Assembly (NCBI GenBank): GCA_020736575.1
Contig: JAGPYM010000020.1
Coordinates: 372,001 to 436,000, forward strand
Origin: Thelonectria olida
Lineage: Eukaryota; Ascomycota; Sordariomycetes; Hypocreales; Nectriaceae
Direction of reading: 5' to 3'
Length of the DNA: 64,000 nucleotides
The position numbers were made by a program, and so were the translations under genes. This document shows, in pieces, positions 21,578-31,687 of the stretch. Position 1 is the first letter of the stretch, and each line of letters opens with the position of its first letter. The notes beneath the pieces are model-generated. The model made no database searches, was not told where the DNA came from, and worked only from the letters and a program-made list of their open reading frames with translations.

Positions 21578-23277
21578 TCATGCAGCTACAGCTTGGCTGG
21601 GTGCAGAACTGTTAGAAGCTGCGGTAGTTTCTAGAGGCCCTGCTCCGCGGCAAGCCTCGGCATGTCTGTTGACGTTGAACTTTCGAGAAAAGGACTTCCC
21701 ACATTCTTTACAAAGGAACCTCTTGCTATACTCGCGTGAGGCGGTCAGCAGTGTGATATACAGTAGGTAGGTACGAAGAATTGGGGTCGGTGTAAGCAAG
21801 GGGACTTGATCTACCTTGTAGCCACTGATTTCGTGACCGCGCCTCGATTGAGTCGTCTGGAACTGCGTGTTGGATGAGTTGGGGGCGAAGGACTGTCCTG
21901 ATTTCCCTGGAAGCCGAGAACCCACTCCAAGAATTGCTGATAGGAGCTTTCATCAATCACCTCCTGCGAGATATTCTATTAGTATCACATGGTGAGCTCG
22001 GCGTGAGTGGTTCAGCTTACATTCCCAAGAGAAACCATGAATACCACTGTCTTCTCAATGCTTTGTAAGTAACCCAAATTCACAAATTTGTCTGCAACTG
22101 ATGCGATGGCCTGGCATATGAGGTCTTTGGAGAGACTTTCATGTAGAAACGGCTTCATGAAACTGTCAACAATTTGGTCCCTGCATGATGGCCGTTTCCG
22201 GAAGTAGGCCAGAAGCGACTGCTCATCGTGGACCATACTTCCTCGACCTGACAGCGCATATGGCAGTTCTCCCAAGTGCTTGAACAGATCGAGAAACACC
22301 TTGAACATGGTCGTTTTCTGGAGACTCTCTGCCGATGGAATGCACGTCGCCATCTGTGTAGTTGGATTAGACAGCGCTGCCGCATACCCGGTTTGATCGT
22401 CTTGGCTAGGTGGGTCATGGGAGAATCCCCCGAAGTCGAATGCACCGCAGCCAAGCTCTTGGTGTACCGGCGCAGGGGTTGGACTGTGCCACAATCCAAA
22501 TCCATTGCCAGGGCCGAATTCAGGGGTAAATCCGAAAACGCTGTCGAGCGGGACCTGATGGGTTGAACAACCTGGCCCTGGTCGCCGACACGACTCTGAG
22601 GCTCCCCAAATCTGGAGGTGGCGCTTTGCCTCTGGCCACAGGCGTTGGATGATTGCGAAGAATGCGCTTCGTTCATGCTGCTTGGAGATGGTACTGGAAC
22701 AAGCCTGCACGCTGGCAAAGATTTCGTCGCTTCCAGACCGCTGCTGGCTGTGCAATTGGTTTGACGCAGCATACGACAAGCATGTGAATGCAAGTAACGT
22801 CTTGAGGTCGGTTGGGGTTGAGCCTGTCAAGATGCTCCGAAACGCGTCGGCCCCAGTGTCGCGTAGTCCGGTTGCATCGCGATACTGTTTGTGGAGGTTC
22901 TTTATGGTATGGGTTATGGTAGAGAGATTGGGATCTGCGGTCAGGCTCAACAGCCTCGTCCAAATCTCGTCGATTTCGATGCGGATATTCTGGATGGCAC
23001 ACCAGGCGGGCTTTTGCAAATGGTCGATGCCAGGGAGAATATCAACATGGTGGGGGAACGGTGGAACAGTGTGTAATGCGGAGCCCGCTGTCGGTGTGCT
23101 CGTCTGGATGATTCTTCCACTTAGACAGTCAAGCGGTGGAAGAGGATTCGCCTTGTCGAGATAATAAAAGCCGGCTTGGAGTCCATCAAGCTCGGCAAGG
23201 GATTTCGTAAAATGCCCATCTCCAGTGGCATGAGGAGGTTGCGTCGTGCCAGACATTGCGATGCTCTGACTTTTCAA
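21578..23277 (-). CDS. zinc-finger-family paralogue D (single CCHC finger)
   Basis: Three exons, 22021-23277, 21815-21963 and 21578-21725, give 517 residues in frame; an internal ATG at 23256 is equally possible. The N-terminal domain keeps AWCAIQNIRIEIDEIWTRL, DLKTLLAFTCLSYAASNQL and FFAIIQRLWPEA. The C-terminal motif is IVDSFMKPFL, then ICQAIASVADKFVNLGYLQ. Exon 2 (VIDESSYQQFLEWVLGFQ) matches the second exon of the other copies. Exon 3 carries the finger CKEC-x12-H-x3-C in a standard GKSFSRKFNVNRH context. The exon 1/2 intron is phase 0 as in A, B and C, and has a CTAAT branch site. The gene sits immediately beside a 62-bp-arm foldback upstream. Function unknown. Confidence 0.76.
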
Positions 23278-23348
23278 GCTTTGCGTCCATCAATAAATAG
23301 CCTGAAGGATTTTGGGGGAAGTGACCGCATCTCTCTGTAGCAAGAACT

Positions 23349-23494
23349 ATTTGTAGCTGCCTTGCGTAGTTGGGCGGGCTGGTTCGCCAGGGTCGGTTGA
23401 GGCTCTGCAGAACACCCTCGGGGTGGACGAATCTACAGAGCCTCAACCGACCCTGGCGAACCAGTCCGCCCAACTACGCAAGGCAGCTACAAAT
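23349..23494. repeat. foldback element, 62-bp arms with 22-nt loop
   Basis: Arms 23349-23410 and 23433-23494 are reverse complements with two mismatches, around a 22-nt loop (23411-23432). The arm begins ATTTGTAGCTGCCTTGCGTA and contains CGCCAGGGTCGGTTGAGG. It lies 72 bp upstream of the first ATG of paralogue D, so it is probably in its promoter or 5' untranslated region. Transcription would give a long hairpin RNA. Confidence 0.92.
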
Positions 23495-23708
23495 ATGTAA
23501 GGGCGAACCTATAAAAATGGATCACAGCCCAGCACATTAAGAAACGTTCCAGAGGGACGGGCAGCACCGTGTACCCCGCCGACAGTTTTGCCTCGCGCTA
23601 CTACTCCTGCAGCAAGACGTCTCCTCGGCGCTTGTTCCAACGGGATGAGCAAATCAAGTTACCGTACACAACGAATCCGTCGAGTAGCTTAATTCGTACC
23701 TGATGATG

Positions 23709-24138
23709 ATGATGCCCTGATCGACTTGTGAATTAAGAAAATGAACGGAACGAGGAGGCGTCGATAAGGTACATAGGTGTGGGGCGGCTGCTGCCTTTGT
23801 ATTGGATGTACTCCGTACCTGTGCGACAGCTTTCGTTCGTTCGGTTTCATTTTTTGAAACCACCTCCAGAGATGAACCAAAAAAATGGCCGAAAAGTGAA
23901 CGGAACGCGCCAAGAAATGGCCAAATTAGGAAAGGTTGCCAAGAAATAGATAACGGAGTGAAAGCCGATGTGAGAGTACATCAAGAAACCGGCTGTCTGA
24001 AAGCTGGGTAAGGATACCCCTAAGGAAGCCTAATACATAAGAAGGTATAGACTCTGCAGTAGTGGACTTATGCCTTGTCGTATACCTGTTCATCCGTTTT
24101 GTTTATTCTTTTCATTCACGAGCCGATTAGGGCATCAT
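23709..24138. mobile_element. MITE-like element with diverged terminal inverted repeats
   Basis: The left end, read as reverse complement, is AATTCACAAGTCGATCAGGG followed by CATCAT. The right end is CATTCACGAGCCGATTAGGG followed by CATCAT. These match at 22 of 26 positions, with three of the four differences being transitions. Looser similarity continues inward for about another 45 bp (CCTTATCG/CCTTGTCG). The flanks TGATG and TGAGG might be a decayed 5-bp target duplication. There is no coding capacity inside. It is a non-autonomous element or a decayed inverted duplication. Confidence 0.45.
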
Positions 24139-24986
24139 TGAGGAGCCGGAACCGGACCAAAGACGGTGGATTAGATCGTCAGAACATCCTACAGAGCATT
24201 GCTATCGAGCCTCCAGAATCGGATTTAGTCGATCTCCACATTATGTTTGCCCACTCAACTACTTAACTGGGTCCCGGACGTGAAGCCATTTTACGGCGCT
24301 TGACTGGCAATATCACGCCTCGACCATGAGCAGTGCGAGATGGTTTTACAGGCCCTCTAAGGTATCTTTATATTAAAAATCTAAACGCGGAGGAATTAGA
24401 CAATAGGCAAATGGTAAACGCAGGTGGGTAGTTAATAGTAAGATCCTTAAATACTCGGTCAATTTCTTGAGAAAATACGGTACCTACCTCTCTGTATATT
24501 CACGTAGGGGGTCATGGTGCGTGAGGCCACCGCTTAACAGACCCAGGCGATCATCAACTATGTTAACTGGAAAGTCAACAGCTGGGCCCAGCTAGCATAG
24601 CAACAGGCATTTGCCCAAACTTGACTCAATGAGCGGCCTGCTCCAACCATTTCTCAACCCATTGAGAGCAAACCCAGAAAAGTGAAACATCGCCATCAGT
24701 TCCATACGAGCACCTTGCTCGACCTGGGGTGAGATCAACATGCTGCGATCTAGGGAGAATCTGGACTCACAGCTCCGTCAGCCCCTCCACCAATCTTATG
24801 GCATGAATAGGTGGGAATCTGAATCGAAACAGGCGGAAGAGGCGCAGCGTTGATAGGACTAGACATCGATGCCGCCTTGGCCAATTGACGCAGCGTTTCG
24901 AGGATGACTCAGCCAACGAGTACTAGGCAACCAGTGGCCTAGGCTTCAATCATCAAAGGATCTTTGGTATGGATTGCCAGCGAATC

Positions 24987-24995
24987 TATAATAAA
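24987..24995 (+). promoter_or_regulatory. candidate TATA box of the NLR gene
   Basis: TATAATAAA lies 87 bp before the ATG at 25082, a usual distance for a fungal TATA element, and a pyrimidine-rich stretch lies between them. Confidence 0.4.
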
Positions 24996-25081
24996 GCGCG
25001 TCGGCTTCTTCATTTGTTTTCCATTTCCCCTCATCTTCTCATCTTTCACCGCTCAGACTCATCTCTGCGTGCCTCTCCGTC

Positions 25082-28000
25082 ATGTCCTCCAACGCCAGCG
25101 ACAGCGACAGCGATCTTGATGCTGTTGTCATTGATCGCGATGATATCAGCAACTACAATCCAGAGCAAATCCTGCCCGAGACTCCAGAAACAATCCAGGC
25201 TATTCGGTCCTGGTTGGAGCCCACCTCGTACGACATCGCCGGCGGGGAGTACCGCAAGCATCTGGCTTCTCATGTCGCTGGAACAGGAGCCTGGCTGACC
25301 TCGACCGACACTTATCAACAGTGGTTGCAGAGCGAAGAGCATGGCCTGCTTTGGATCAAGGGAATTCCGGGCTCTGGAAAGTCCGTCATGGCCGCCAACC
25401 TGATTCATGAGATTGCTGATGCAAACCCGGGCTGTCCCGTCTTATTCTTCTTCTTTCGCCAAATCATCGAGGCCAACCACGAACCCGAGGCGCTGTTGCG
25501 GGATTGGATGGACCAAGTCTTGGACTACAGTCCCCCTCTGCAGAAGCAGCTCAAGACGTATGTGAAAGCCCGCCGGTCCATTGATAGCGTCTCAATGGAA
25601 GACATGTGGAAGCATCTGAAAATGGCGTTTGCTGGCCTGCCCGGAAGGGTCTTCTGCGTCGCCGACGCGCTCGACGAGATGGACCGAGGTCACGACGCAT
25701 TCCTTCAGGCTCTTGGGGCTCTCGGCCAGTGGCGGCCTGGAAAGGTCAAGGTCTTGATGACAAGCCGCCCAGTTCCCAGTGTGGAGGTGCCGCTCCGAAA
25801 GATTCCCTGTCTTCACCTTCGACTTCAGGAAAGCCTGGTTGATCTGGACATTTCGACCTACGTTCAATTTGCTCTATCTCAATCTGCCATCCCAAAAAGC
25901 AACTGGCAAGTCATCGCCGATGCAGTGCCCGGCCGTGCCAATGGCTTGTTCCTCTACGCCAAGCTGGCAATGGACGCGTTTTTAGAACCTGGCGTCGACA
26001 TCACCCAGGTGCTCTCTCACCTTCCAGCCGATTTGAATGTTCTGTATACCGATCTTCTGAAGGAGCATGCCCAAAGATCTGGAGTGGCTGCAGATATTCA
26101 GCATCTGATCTTGCAGTCTGTCACCCATGCCACTCGCCCTCTGAGATTACTTGAGCTCGCCGAGATGATCAAGGTCAATAGTCCAGATGGTTCTACGCGA
26201 GACCTGAAGGCGACAAAAGACCTCATCAGGGCTGCATGCGGGCCGCTTCTAGAAATTCTAGCTGATGAGACGGTTTCTGTCATTCATCATTCCTTTACCG
26301 AGTACCTCAAAGGCACTACCCGATCCAATGATAGCACAGGATACCCAATTCTTCGCATGGGGCCGACACATGCCCAACTTGCCATGGCATGTCTACACTA
26401 CTTGCAAGCTGGCTGTTTGGACATGGTCGATGTCAATATTGATGGTGACGATGGGGGCTACAACTCAGACTATGACGACTACGACTTTCGAAATCGCGAC
26501 CTCCCGCACTTAGAGATCCAGTTGAGACTGAAGCATCCCTTCTTCGAGTATGCTGCTAGTAATTGGCACCATCACGTCAAAAGGTCCGATGTTGCTGGAC
26601 ATGATCAGACCGAATTAAACTCTGAGATTGCAAAGTTCTTAGGGGATGACAAGAACAGGAAGTCGTGGCTTCAAATCAAATGGCCAGGTAGAGAGGCGGG
26701 CGCTCCACGCGTTGCGCAACTTCACATCGCAGCTAGATCAGGGCTGGCCTCATATGCCAAAGAGCTTCTCAAGGACGTCGAGGTGGATGCTCGTGATGGT
26801 CGTGGTCAAACACCACTGTGGTGGGCTGCCAGTAAAGGCCAAGCAGCAGTCATGCGTCAGTTGATTGCTGCCGGTGCCAACCCGAATGCAGACGACGTGA
26901 CGCATGGACTCACGCCTCTGCACCAGGCGGCAAACAAAAACCACCATGAAGCCGTGAAGGTGTTGTTGGAGGCTGGCGTCAACCCTCTCACACCAAAGAT
27001 GCGCAACGATCCTGGAGGATGGTGTGGAAATGCGCCGACATCACGGGGCCACACACCGCTCATGTACGCTTGTCACAACGGCCACTTGGAGACGGTGCAA
27101 GAGTTTCTTCCGTTTCTCAAAGACATCGACATTGTTCATCGGGCTCTGGCATGGGCAGCCGGCAGTGGACAATCCAAAGTCGTGGCCAGGATCCTTCAGC
27201 ATCCTGGTGTGGATGTGAATGCCAAGGTTCGCGGCGACACGCCCCTGTTCCTGGCGTGTGGCGGCTCTAATATCGCGACCATCGAGCTCCTCCTTGGGGC
27301 TGGGGCGGATGCTACCATAGCCTGCGAACGCAACGACGATGAGTTTGCTGGCATCGGTAGCTTTCGGTGTTATCCGCTCGACACGGAGGAATATCCGACC
27401 ATGAACTGTCTGCATCAAATTTGCGGCTGGGGAAGTAACTCGTATAGGAGCGAGTCGGACGATGAGGACGTGCAAAGGGTATTTGCTATGCTCGTCGAAG
27501 CTGGCGTCGACGTTCACGGCCGCACTCGATCAGGCGCGACTGCATTGCATCTCGCCGTCGGCTCGCCAGTGTTGACCAAGCTGCTCCTGGATGCAGGGCT
27601 TGATGTGAATGCCACCGATGGTTCTGGCTGCACTCCCCTGCACAAGGTGGAATCCGTCGACACCATGGCGGTCCTTATCGAGCAGGGACATGCAAATCTT
27701 GATGTCAAACAAGCAGACGGGAAAACGCCTCTCCTCTGTATGCTGAATACGTACCATGAAAATGTCATCCTCAAGTTCCTGGAATATGGGCCAGATTGCA
27801 ACGTCCTCGATAACGAAGGTAATGGGCCGCTGCATATTTCGCTGCGACAGTGGTCTTCAAAGCCAGACATCGTGAAGGCTCTCCTGAAGGGAGGCTCTGA
27901 TCCGAACCTGAAGAACCGCGATGGCCTCACTCCTATGCATTCTCTACGCCTCGACAACCGCGAGGCCTCGGGCATGATGGACCTCCTTCTTGAAGCAGGC

Positions 28001-31000
28001 GCAGATATCGATGCAGTGAACAGAGACGGAGCAACCCCGTTGCTCTGCCTGTTCGGAAGCTCGTCGTATAGATCTCTTTCGGAGGATCACGAAGATGTCA
28101 AAGAACTGCTGGATCGAGGGGCCTCGATATCCGTCCGCGACTTTGATGGGCGCACCTGTCTCCACGAAGCAGTCAGAGTATATGATGAAACTCAATTGTT
28201 TGGAAGGAATCCCAACAACACCAAATTTCATTTTCTAATTCGTCAAGGCCTCGACATCAAGTCCGTTGACTACCGAGGCAACGGCCTTCTTCATGAATAT
28301 GCCCTGCGAAGAGATAACCATGAGTCATATCACGGGCCAAAAATGGTTCCATCCTGGGAAGAGCTTGTCGATCTGGGCTTGGACCTGGAGCAGAAGAACT
28401 ACGCTGGACGAACCCCGCTGCATATATTGTGCGGTGCCCACACGCATTTGATACTCTGCCAGCAAGGGGACGTTATGCCAATCGATTGGGTCATTCCGAG
28501 AACCAAGAACCTCGACGTTGCCGATCGGGATGGCATCACGCCCTTGCATATTGCTGCGACTTGCGGGGAGGCGTACACAAAGAAGCTTCTCGATGCCGGT
28601 GCTGATCCCACGGTCATCACTCATGAGGGGCTGACTCCTCTTCATCTTGCTTCCCGTTGTAGACAAAGCAATGTCGTCGGCCTACTCCTGGATGCACTGA
28701 GAAAGAGACAGGGTCTCTCTGACACTCGGTCTTTGCCTGTGAAGGGCGTGGACGCAAAAGCATTCCTCAAGGGCTACGGCACAGACCATCTCACGCCGCT
28801 TGCATACGCTGTTCGATCAGGAAGGCCAGAAACAGTAGCAATTCTGCTCGAAGCTGGCGCTGATGCCAAGCTGGGGAACCTCTTCAACGTACTCCTCAGT
28901 TTTGAGGAAGAAGACGCTCTGTGGGTCAAGCCTTGGCTGCCCACTGAAGATGGCCAAAGACTGGGCGATCCAGTTGCTCTCAAGATATACGATACGTCCC
29001 GCCGCGCCAAATACGAGAGCTATCGATCAGACAATGAACCCAAGGTAAATGAGACGACTAGACTTGAAGAGATTGTGGAACTGCTCATCAAGCATGGACT
29101 TGATATTGCCGAACGACGAAACAGCAGCGGTATTAAGCTAGCGGACAGATCCAGCAGAGATTATACCGCTTCATGCTTGAGACACGCCCTCGAAAAGAAG
29201 CGAGGTGACGGGGAAACGGAAATTCCCGAGGGAGCGCTCACAACGGTCTACGATCTTATGCACCAATCCCGAAGAGATGCTTCGATGCAGACCTTCAAGA
29301 ACTACGAGGGTTTCAAGGCTGGAGATGACAACCAAGAACTGTTCTGCTATCTCTTGGTCCGGAAGGAGTATCGTCTCGTAGAAGAGCTTGCTCGCCTGGG
29401 GGTCGATTTCTTGCCTGGAGCTCTTCGTGATCGCCTTTCCAATTTGGGGATCCTGATTCAGCATGGCTTCACCTCACTTGTCGAAAAGATTGGCACCCTC
29501 GCAGCCGAGGCAAAGCTTGAGACGGGAGACTGGCATGCGTTTGGTGACCAAACGCGACCCGGTCTGTGGTTCGCAAAGAGGGACCTCTCGAAACCTGATC
29601 ACAAGGGCGCCAACCCTGCGCCTTTCCTCCTCGAGGCTTTGGGAAGAGACTTGCCTAATATGGACATGGTTCGACTGTTGGTCGAGAAGTTCGGAGTTGA
29701 CATCAATGAGGTGAAATACAGCCACCAGTATCATGAGGACAGCTACAAGACTCTCCCTTCCGAATCTGCCCTCTCATGGGTCTCCCGTGGTTTCACTTGG
29801 TGGAATGTTTACCACGCGCTCCCGTACCTGCTCAACGCCGGTGCGGATATGAATATGCGGAACCGCCATGGGCAGACTCCTCTCCATGTAGCGCTCCAAG
29901 GAGATGAATACTATTCCGGCTGTTACCACAGAGAGGCAGCCAAGATGCTCATCGAGGCTGGAGCGGATGTCGACGCCGTGAACAACAAGGGAGAGAGCTG
30001 TCTTGCGTGCGCACAGCACGATGTCGAGATGATCCGTCTGCTCAAGGCCCACGGAGCAACAGTGACGGCCGATTCGATTTTGGGCGCAATCGATGCCAAG
30101 AACGCTGAAGCTCTCCGAGAGCTTCTTGCTGGAGGCATTGACGCAAACATGCGGAGGGAGAAGGTAGCCGAGGACCCGGCCAAGGAGAAAGAAAGGAAGA
30201 AGCTTTTGTGTACGGCTATGAGCGCCATGAAAGGAATAGGCTTGGAGCACCATCAGGAGTACCCGCTCTATCATGCTGGCAAGGCAGCGTCGTTGTCTTG
30301 CAACCCAACTCCTAAAGAACGCCGGGAAAACAAGATGGCGATGGAGGTGGTTCGGGTCTTGTTGGAGAATGGCGCCGATCCATTTGCAAAGTTCTGGAAA
30401 GAAGAGGACGATGCGCCTCCATCTCACATTGTGGGTGACCCCGTGATAGCAACGCCTTCGATCGAGGTGCCAGAGGGTTTGCAAGAGTGCACCATATTGC
30501 ACGAGCTGGTGTCCGAGGGTGCACTGGTGGACGACTTCCTCCGCCTGCCGGGACTGGATGTCAACCATCGTGATGCCAAGGGTCGCACTCTCCTTCACGT
30601 CGCCTGCCGCCGTTCAACTGGCCCAGACTACATCCTCGGTTCGCACAAAGATGACAAGGGTGAAAACGAGACCACCACCCTGTTCCAACAGCTGCTCTCT
30701 TTGGGGGCCGAACTTGAAGCTCGCGACAACTTTGGCTGGAACGTGTTGCATTGGATGCTCGGTACCGGTCAAGACTGGCTCAACATCCAAAATACCTTCG
30801 CCTACGTTCTGAAAAAAGCACCCGCCCTAGTCAACCAGGCTGATGCCATGGGGAGGACGCCGTTGCACTATGCCGTCGCGCGTGCCGCCTCGAAAAGAGA
30901 CCCAGGCGTCGCGGAAGATCTGCTAGCCGCTGGAGCCGACCCCCTCGCCGTCGACAAGAATGGCGACGGGGTCCTTCACAAGCTCGCAAAGAACCTCGAC

Positions 31001-31402
31001 GCCAAAGCGCTCCGTGCATTCTTCCAGGACCTCATGCGACGAGGCGCCGACGTAAACAGCCGCAACGCGCTGGGCGAAACGCCGCTGTTCGCATTCTGCA
31101 AGCGCCCCAAGAAGGTCCGCAGCCCTTACCAGGATCACGACAACGACCCGAACAAGGAGAAGTTTACAGAGGAGGGCGTCGAGCTGCAGTTGAAGGAGTG
31201 GGGTGCGGATTTCCTCGCGAGGGACAACAAGGGCCGAGGACTGCTGCATGTCGCGGGGGCTGGAGACGTGGATGTGTTTAAGAACTTGATGGCATTGGGA
31301 CTGGATGTTATGCTGGAGGATGAGGCGCAACAGACGCCGATTGATGTGGCTGCGGCGTGTGCCAACGAAGACGTCTTGGAACTGTTTGAGAAGAAGGATT
31401 AG
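25082..31402 (+). CDS. NACHT-ankyrin NLR-type protein
   Basis: Intronless 2106-residue protein of the fungal NOD-like receptor type. Residues 1-55 are a short acidic leader (SDSDSDLDAVV). There follows the conserved pre-NACHT block (IRSWLEPTSYD, HVAGTGAWL, HGLLWIKGIPGSGKS). Walker A is GIPGSGKS at about 94-101 and Walker B is VFCVADALDEMD near 200. A winged-helix-like region (PLRLLELAEMIKV, SVIHHSFTEYL) ends near 430. From about 550 to the C-terminus runs a long array of ankyrin repeats, well over fifteen recognisable by TPLHxA and LLxxGADxxA signatures. They are interrupted by less regular stretches near 1290-1420 and 1620-1740. Such proteins act in non-self recognition and heterokaryon incompatibility; that role here is by family. 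No separate N-terminal effector domain is present. Its repeats are degenerate rather than nearly identical, unlike recently amplified WD40/ANK arrays. Confidence 0.9.
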   Translation: MSSNASDSDSDLDAVVIDRDDISNYNPEQILPETPETIQAIRSWLEPTSYDIAGGEYRKHLASHVAGTGAWLTSTDTYQQWLQSEEHGLLWIKGIPGSGKSVMAANLIHEIADANPGCPVLFFFFRQIIEANHEPEALLRDWMDQVLDYSPPLQKQLKTYVKARRSIDSVSMEDMWKHLKMAFAGLPGRVFCVADALDEMDRGHDAFLQALGALGQWRPGKVKVLMTSRPVPSVEVPLRKIPCLHLRLQESLVDLDISTYVQFALSQSAIPKSNWQVIADAVPGRANGLFLYAKLAMDAFLEPGVDITQVLSHLPADLNVLYTDLLKEHAQRSGVAADIQHLILQSVTHATRPLRLLELAEMIKVNSPDGSTRDLKATKDLIRAACGPLLEILADETVSVIHHSFTEYLKGTTRSNDSTGYPILRMGPTHAQLAMACLHYLQAGCLDMVDVNIDGDDGGYNSDYDDYDFRNRDLPHLEIQLRLKHPFFEYAASNWHHHVKRSDVAGHDQTELNSEIAKFLGDDKNRKSWLQIKWPGREAGAPRVAQLHIAARSGLASYAKELLKDVEVDARDGRGQTPLWWAASKGQAAVMRQLIAAGANPNADDVTHGLTPLHQAANKNHHEAVKVLLEAGVNPLTPKMRNDPGGWCGNAPTSRGHTPLMYACHNGHLETVQEFLPFLKDIDIVHRALAWAAGSGQSKVVARILQHPGVDVNAKVRGDTPLFLACGGSNIATIELLLGAGADATIACERNDDEFAGIGSFRCYPLDTEEYPTMNCLHQICGWGSNSYRSESDDEDVQRVFAMLVEAGVDVHGRTRSGATALHLAVGSPVLTKLLLDAGLDVNATDGSGCTPLHKVESVDTMAVLIEQGHANLDVKQADGKTPLLCMLNTYHENVILKFLEYGPDCNVLDNEGNGPLHISLRQWSSKPDIVKALLKGGSDPNLKNRDGLTPMHSLRLDNREASGMMDLLLEAGADIDAVNRDGATPLLCLFGSSSYRSLSEDHEDVKELLDRGASISVRDFDGRTCLHEAVRVYDETQLFGRNPNNTKFHFLIRQGLDIKSVDYRGNGLLHEYALRRDNHESYHGPKMVPSWEELVDLGLDLEQKNYAGRTPLHILCGAHTHLILCQQGDVMPIDWVIPRTKNLDVADRDGITPLHIAATCGEAYTKKLLDAGADPTVITHEGLTPLHLASRCRQSNVVGLLLDALRKRQGLSDTRSLPVKGVDAKAFLKGYGTDHLTPLAYAVRSGRPETVAILLEAGADAKLGNLFNVLLSFEEEDALWVKPWLPTEDGQRLGDPVALKIYDTSRRAKYESYRSDNEPKVNETTRLEEIVELLIKHGLDIAERRNSSGIKLADRSSRDYTASCLRHALEKKRGDGETEIPEGALTTVYDLMHQSRRDASMQTFKNYEGFKAGDDNQELFCYLLVRKEYRLVEELARLGVDFLPGALRDRLSNLGILIQHGFTSLVEKIGTLAAEAKLETGDWHAFGDQTRPGLWFAKRDLSKPDHKGANPAPFLLEALGRDLPNMDMVRLLVEKFGVDINEVKYSHQYHEDSYKTLPSESALSWVSRGFTWWNVYHALPYLLNAGADMNMRNRHGQTPLHVALQGDEYYSGCYHREAAKMLIEAGADVDAVNNKGESCLACAQHDVEMIRLLKAHGATVTADSILGAIDAKNAEALRELLAGGIDANMRREKVAEDPAKEKERKKLLCTAMSAMKGIGLEHHQEYPLYHAGKAASLSCNPTPKERRENKMAMEVVRVLLENGADPFAKFWKEEDDAPPSHIVGDPVIATPSIEVPEGLQECTILHELVSEGALVDDFLRLPGLDVNHRDAKGRTLLHVACRRSTGPDYILGSHKDDKGENETTTLFQQLLSLGAELEARDNFGWNVLHWMLGTGQDWLNIQNTFAYVLKKAPALVNQADAMGRTPLHYAVARAASKRDPGVAEDLLAAGADPLAVDKNGDGVLHKLAKNLDAKALRAFFQDLMRRGADVNSRNALGETPLFAFCKRPKKVRSPYQDHDNDPNKEKFTEEGVELQLKEWGADFLARDNKGRGLLHVAGAGDVDVFKNLMALGLDVMLEDEAQQTPIDVAAACANEDVLELFEKKD

Positions 31403-31687
31403 AGAGTATTGCAATGTTGCCAACGGATTGAGTAAGACAAATAAACCCGAGGAGATGACGAATAACGAATGACGCATGTAACGTGAGATATCAAACACGG
31501 ATATCTCCCGGATGTATTAAGTCTTGTACAGTATTCCCTTACTTTTAATCCATTCAAAGGGTGACCTTCGCCTTCCCTTCCCAACCCAACGCCATCCCCA
31601 ACGCCGCCCTATGCATGTGTATGTGCATTCCGCTCATCAATACAAGAAGTGAAAGACAGAGGACGAACAGAGAGTAATCCACCAGGG

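Larger units (their letters stand above)
23278..25081. other. repeat-bearing intergenic region between paralogue D and the NLR gene
   Basis: Contains the foldback (23349-23494), the 430-bp terminal-inverted-repeat element (23709-24138), an AT-rich stretch around 24350-24560 and the NLR promoter. No protein-coding gene is supported. Confidence 0.55.

Noticed and set aside
24350..24560. AT-rich stretch, possible RIP footprint
   Set aside because: Short and not tied to any recognisable repeat; base composition alone is not enough.
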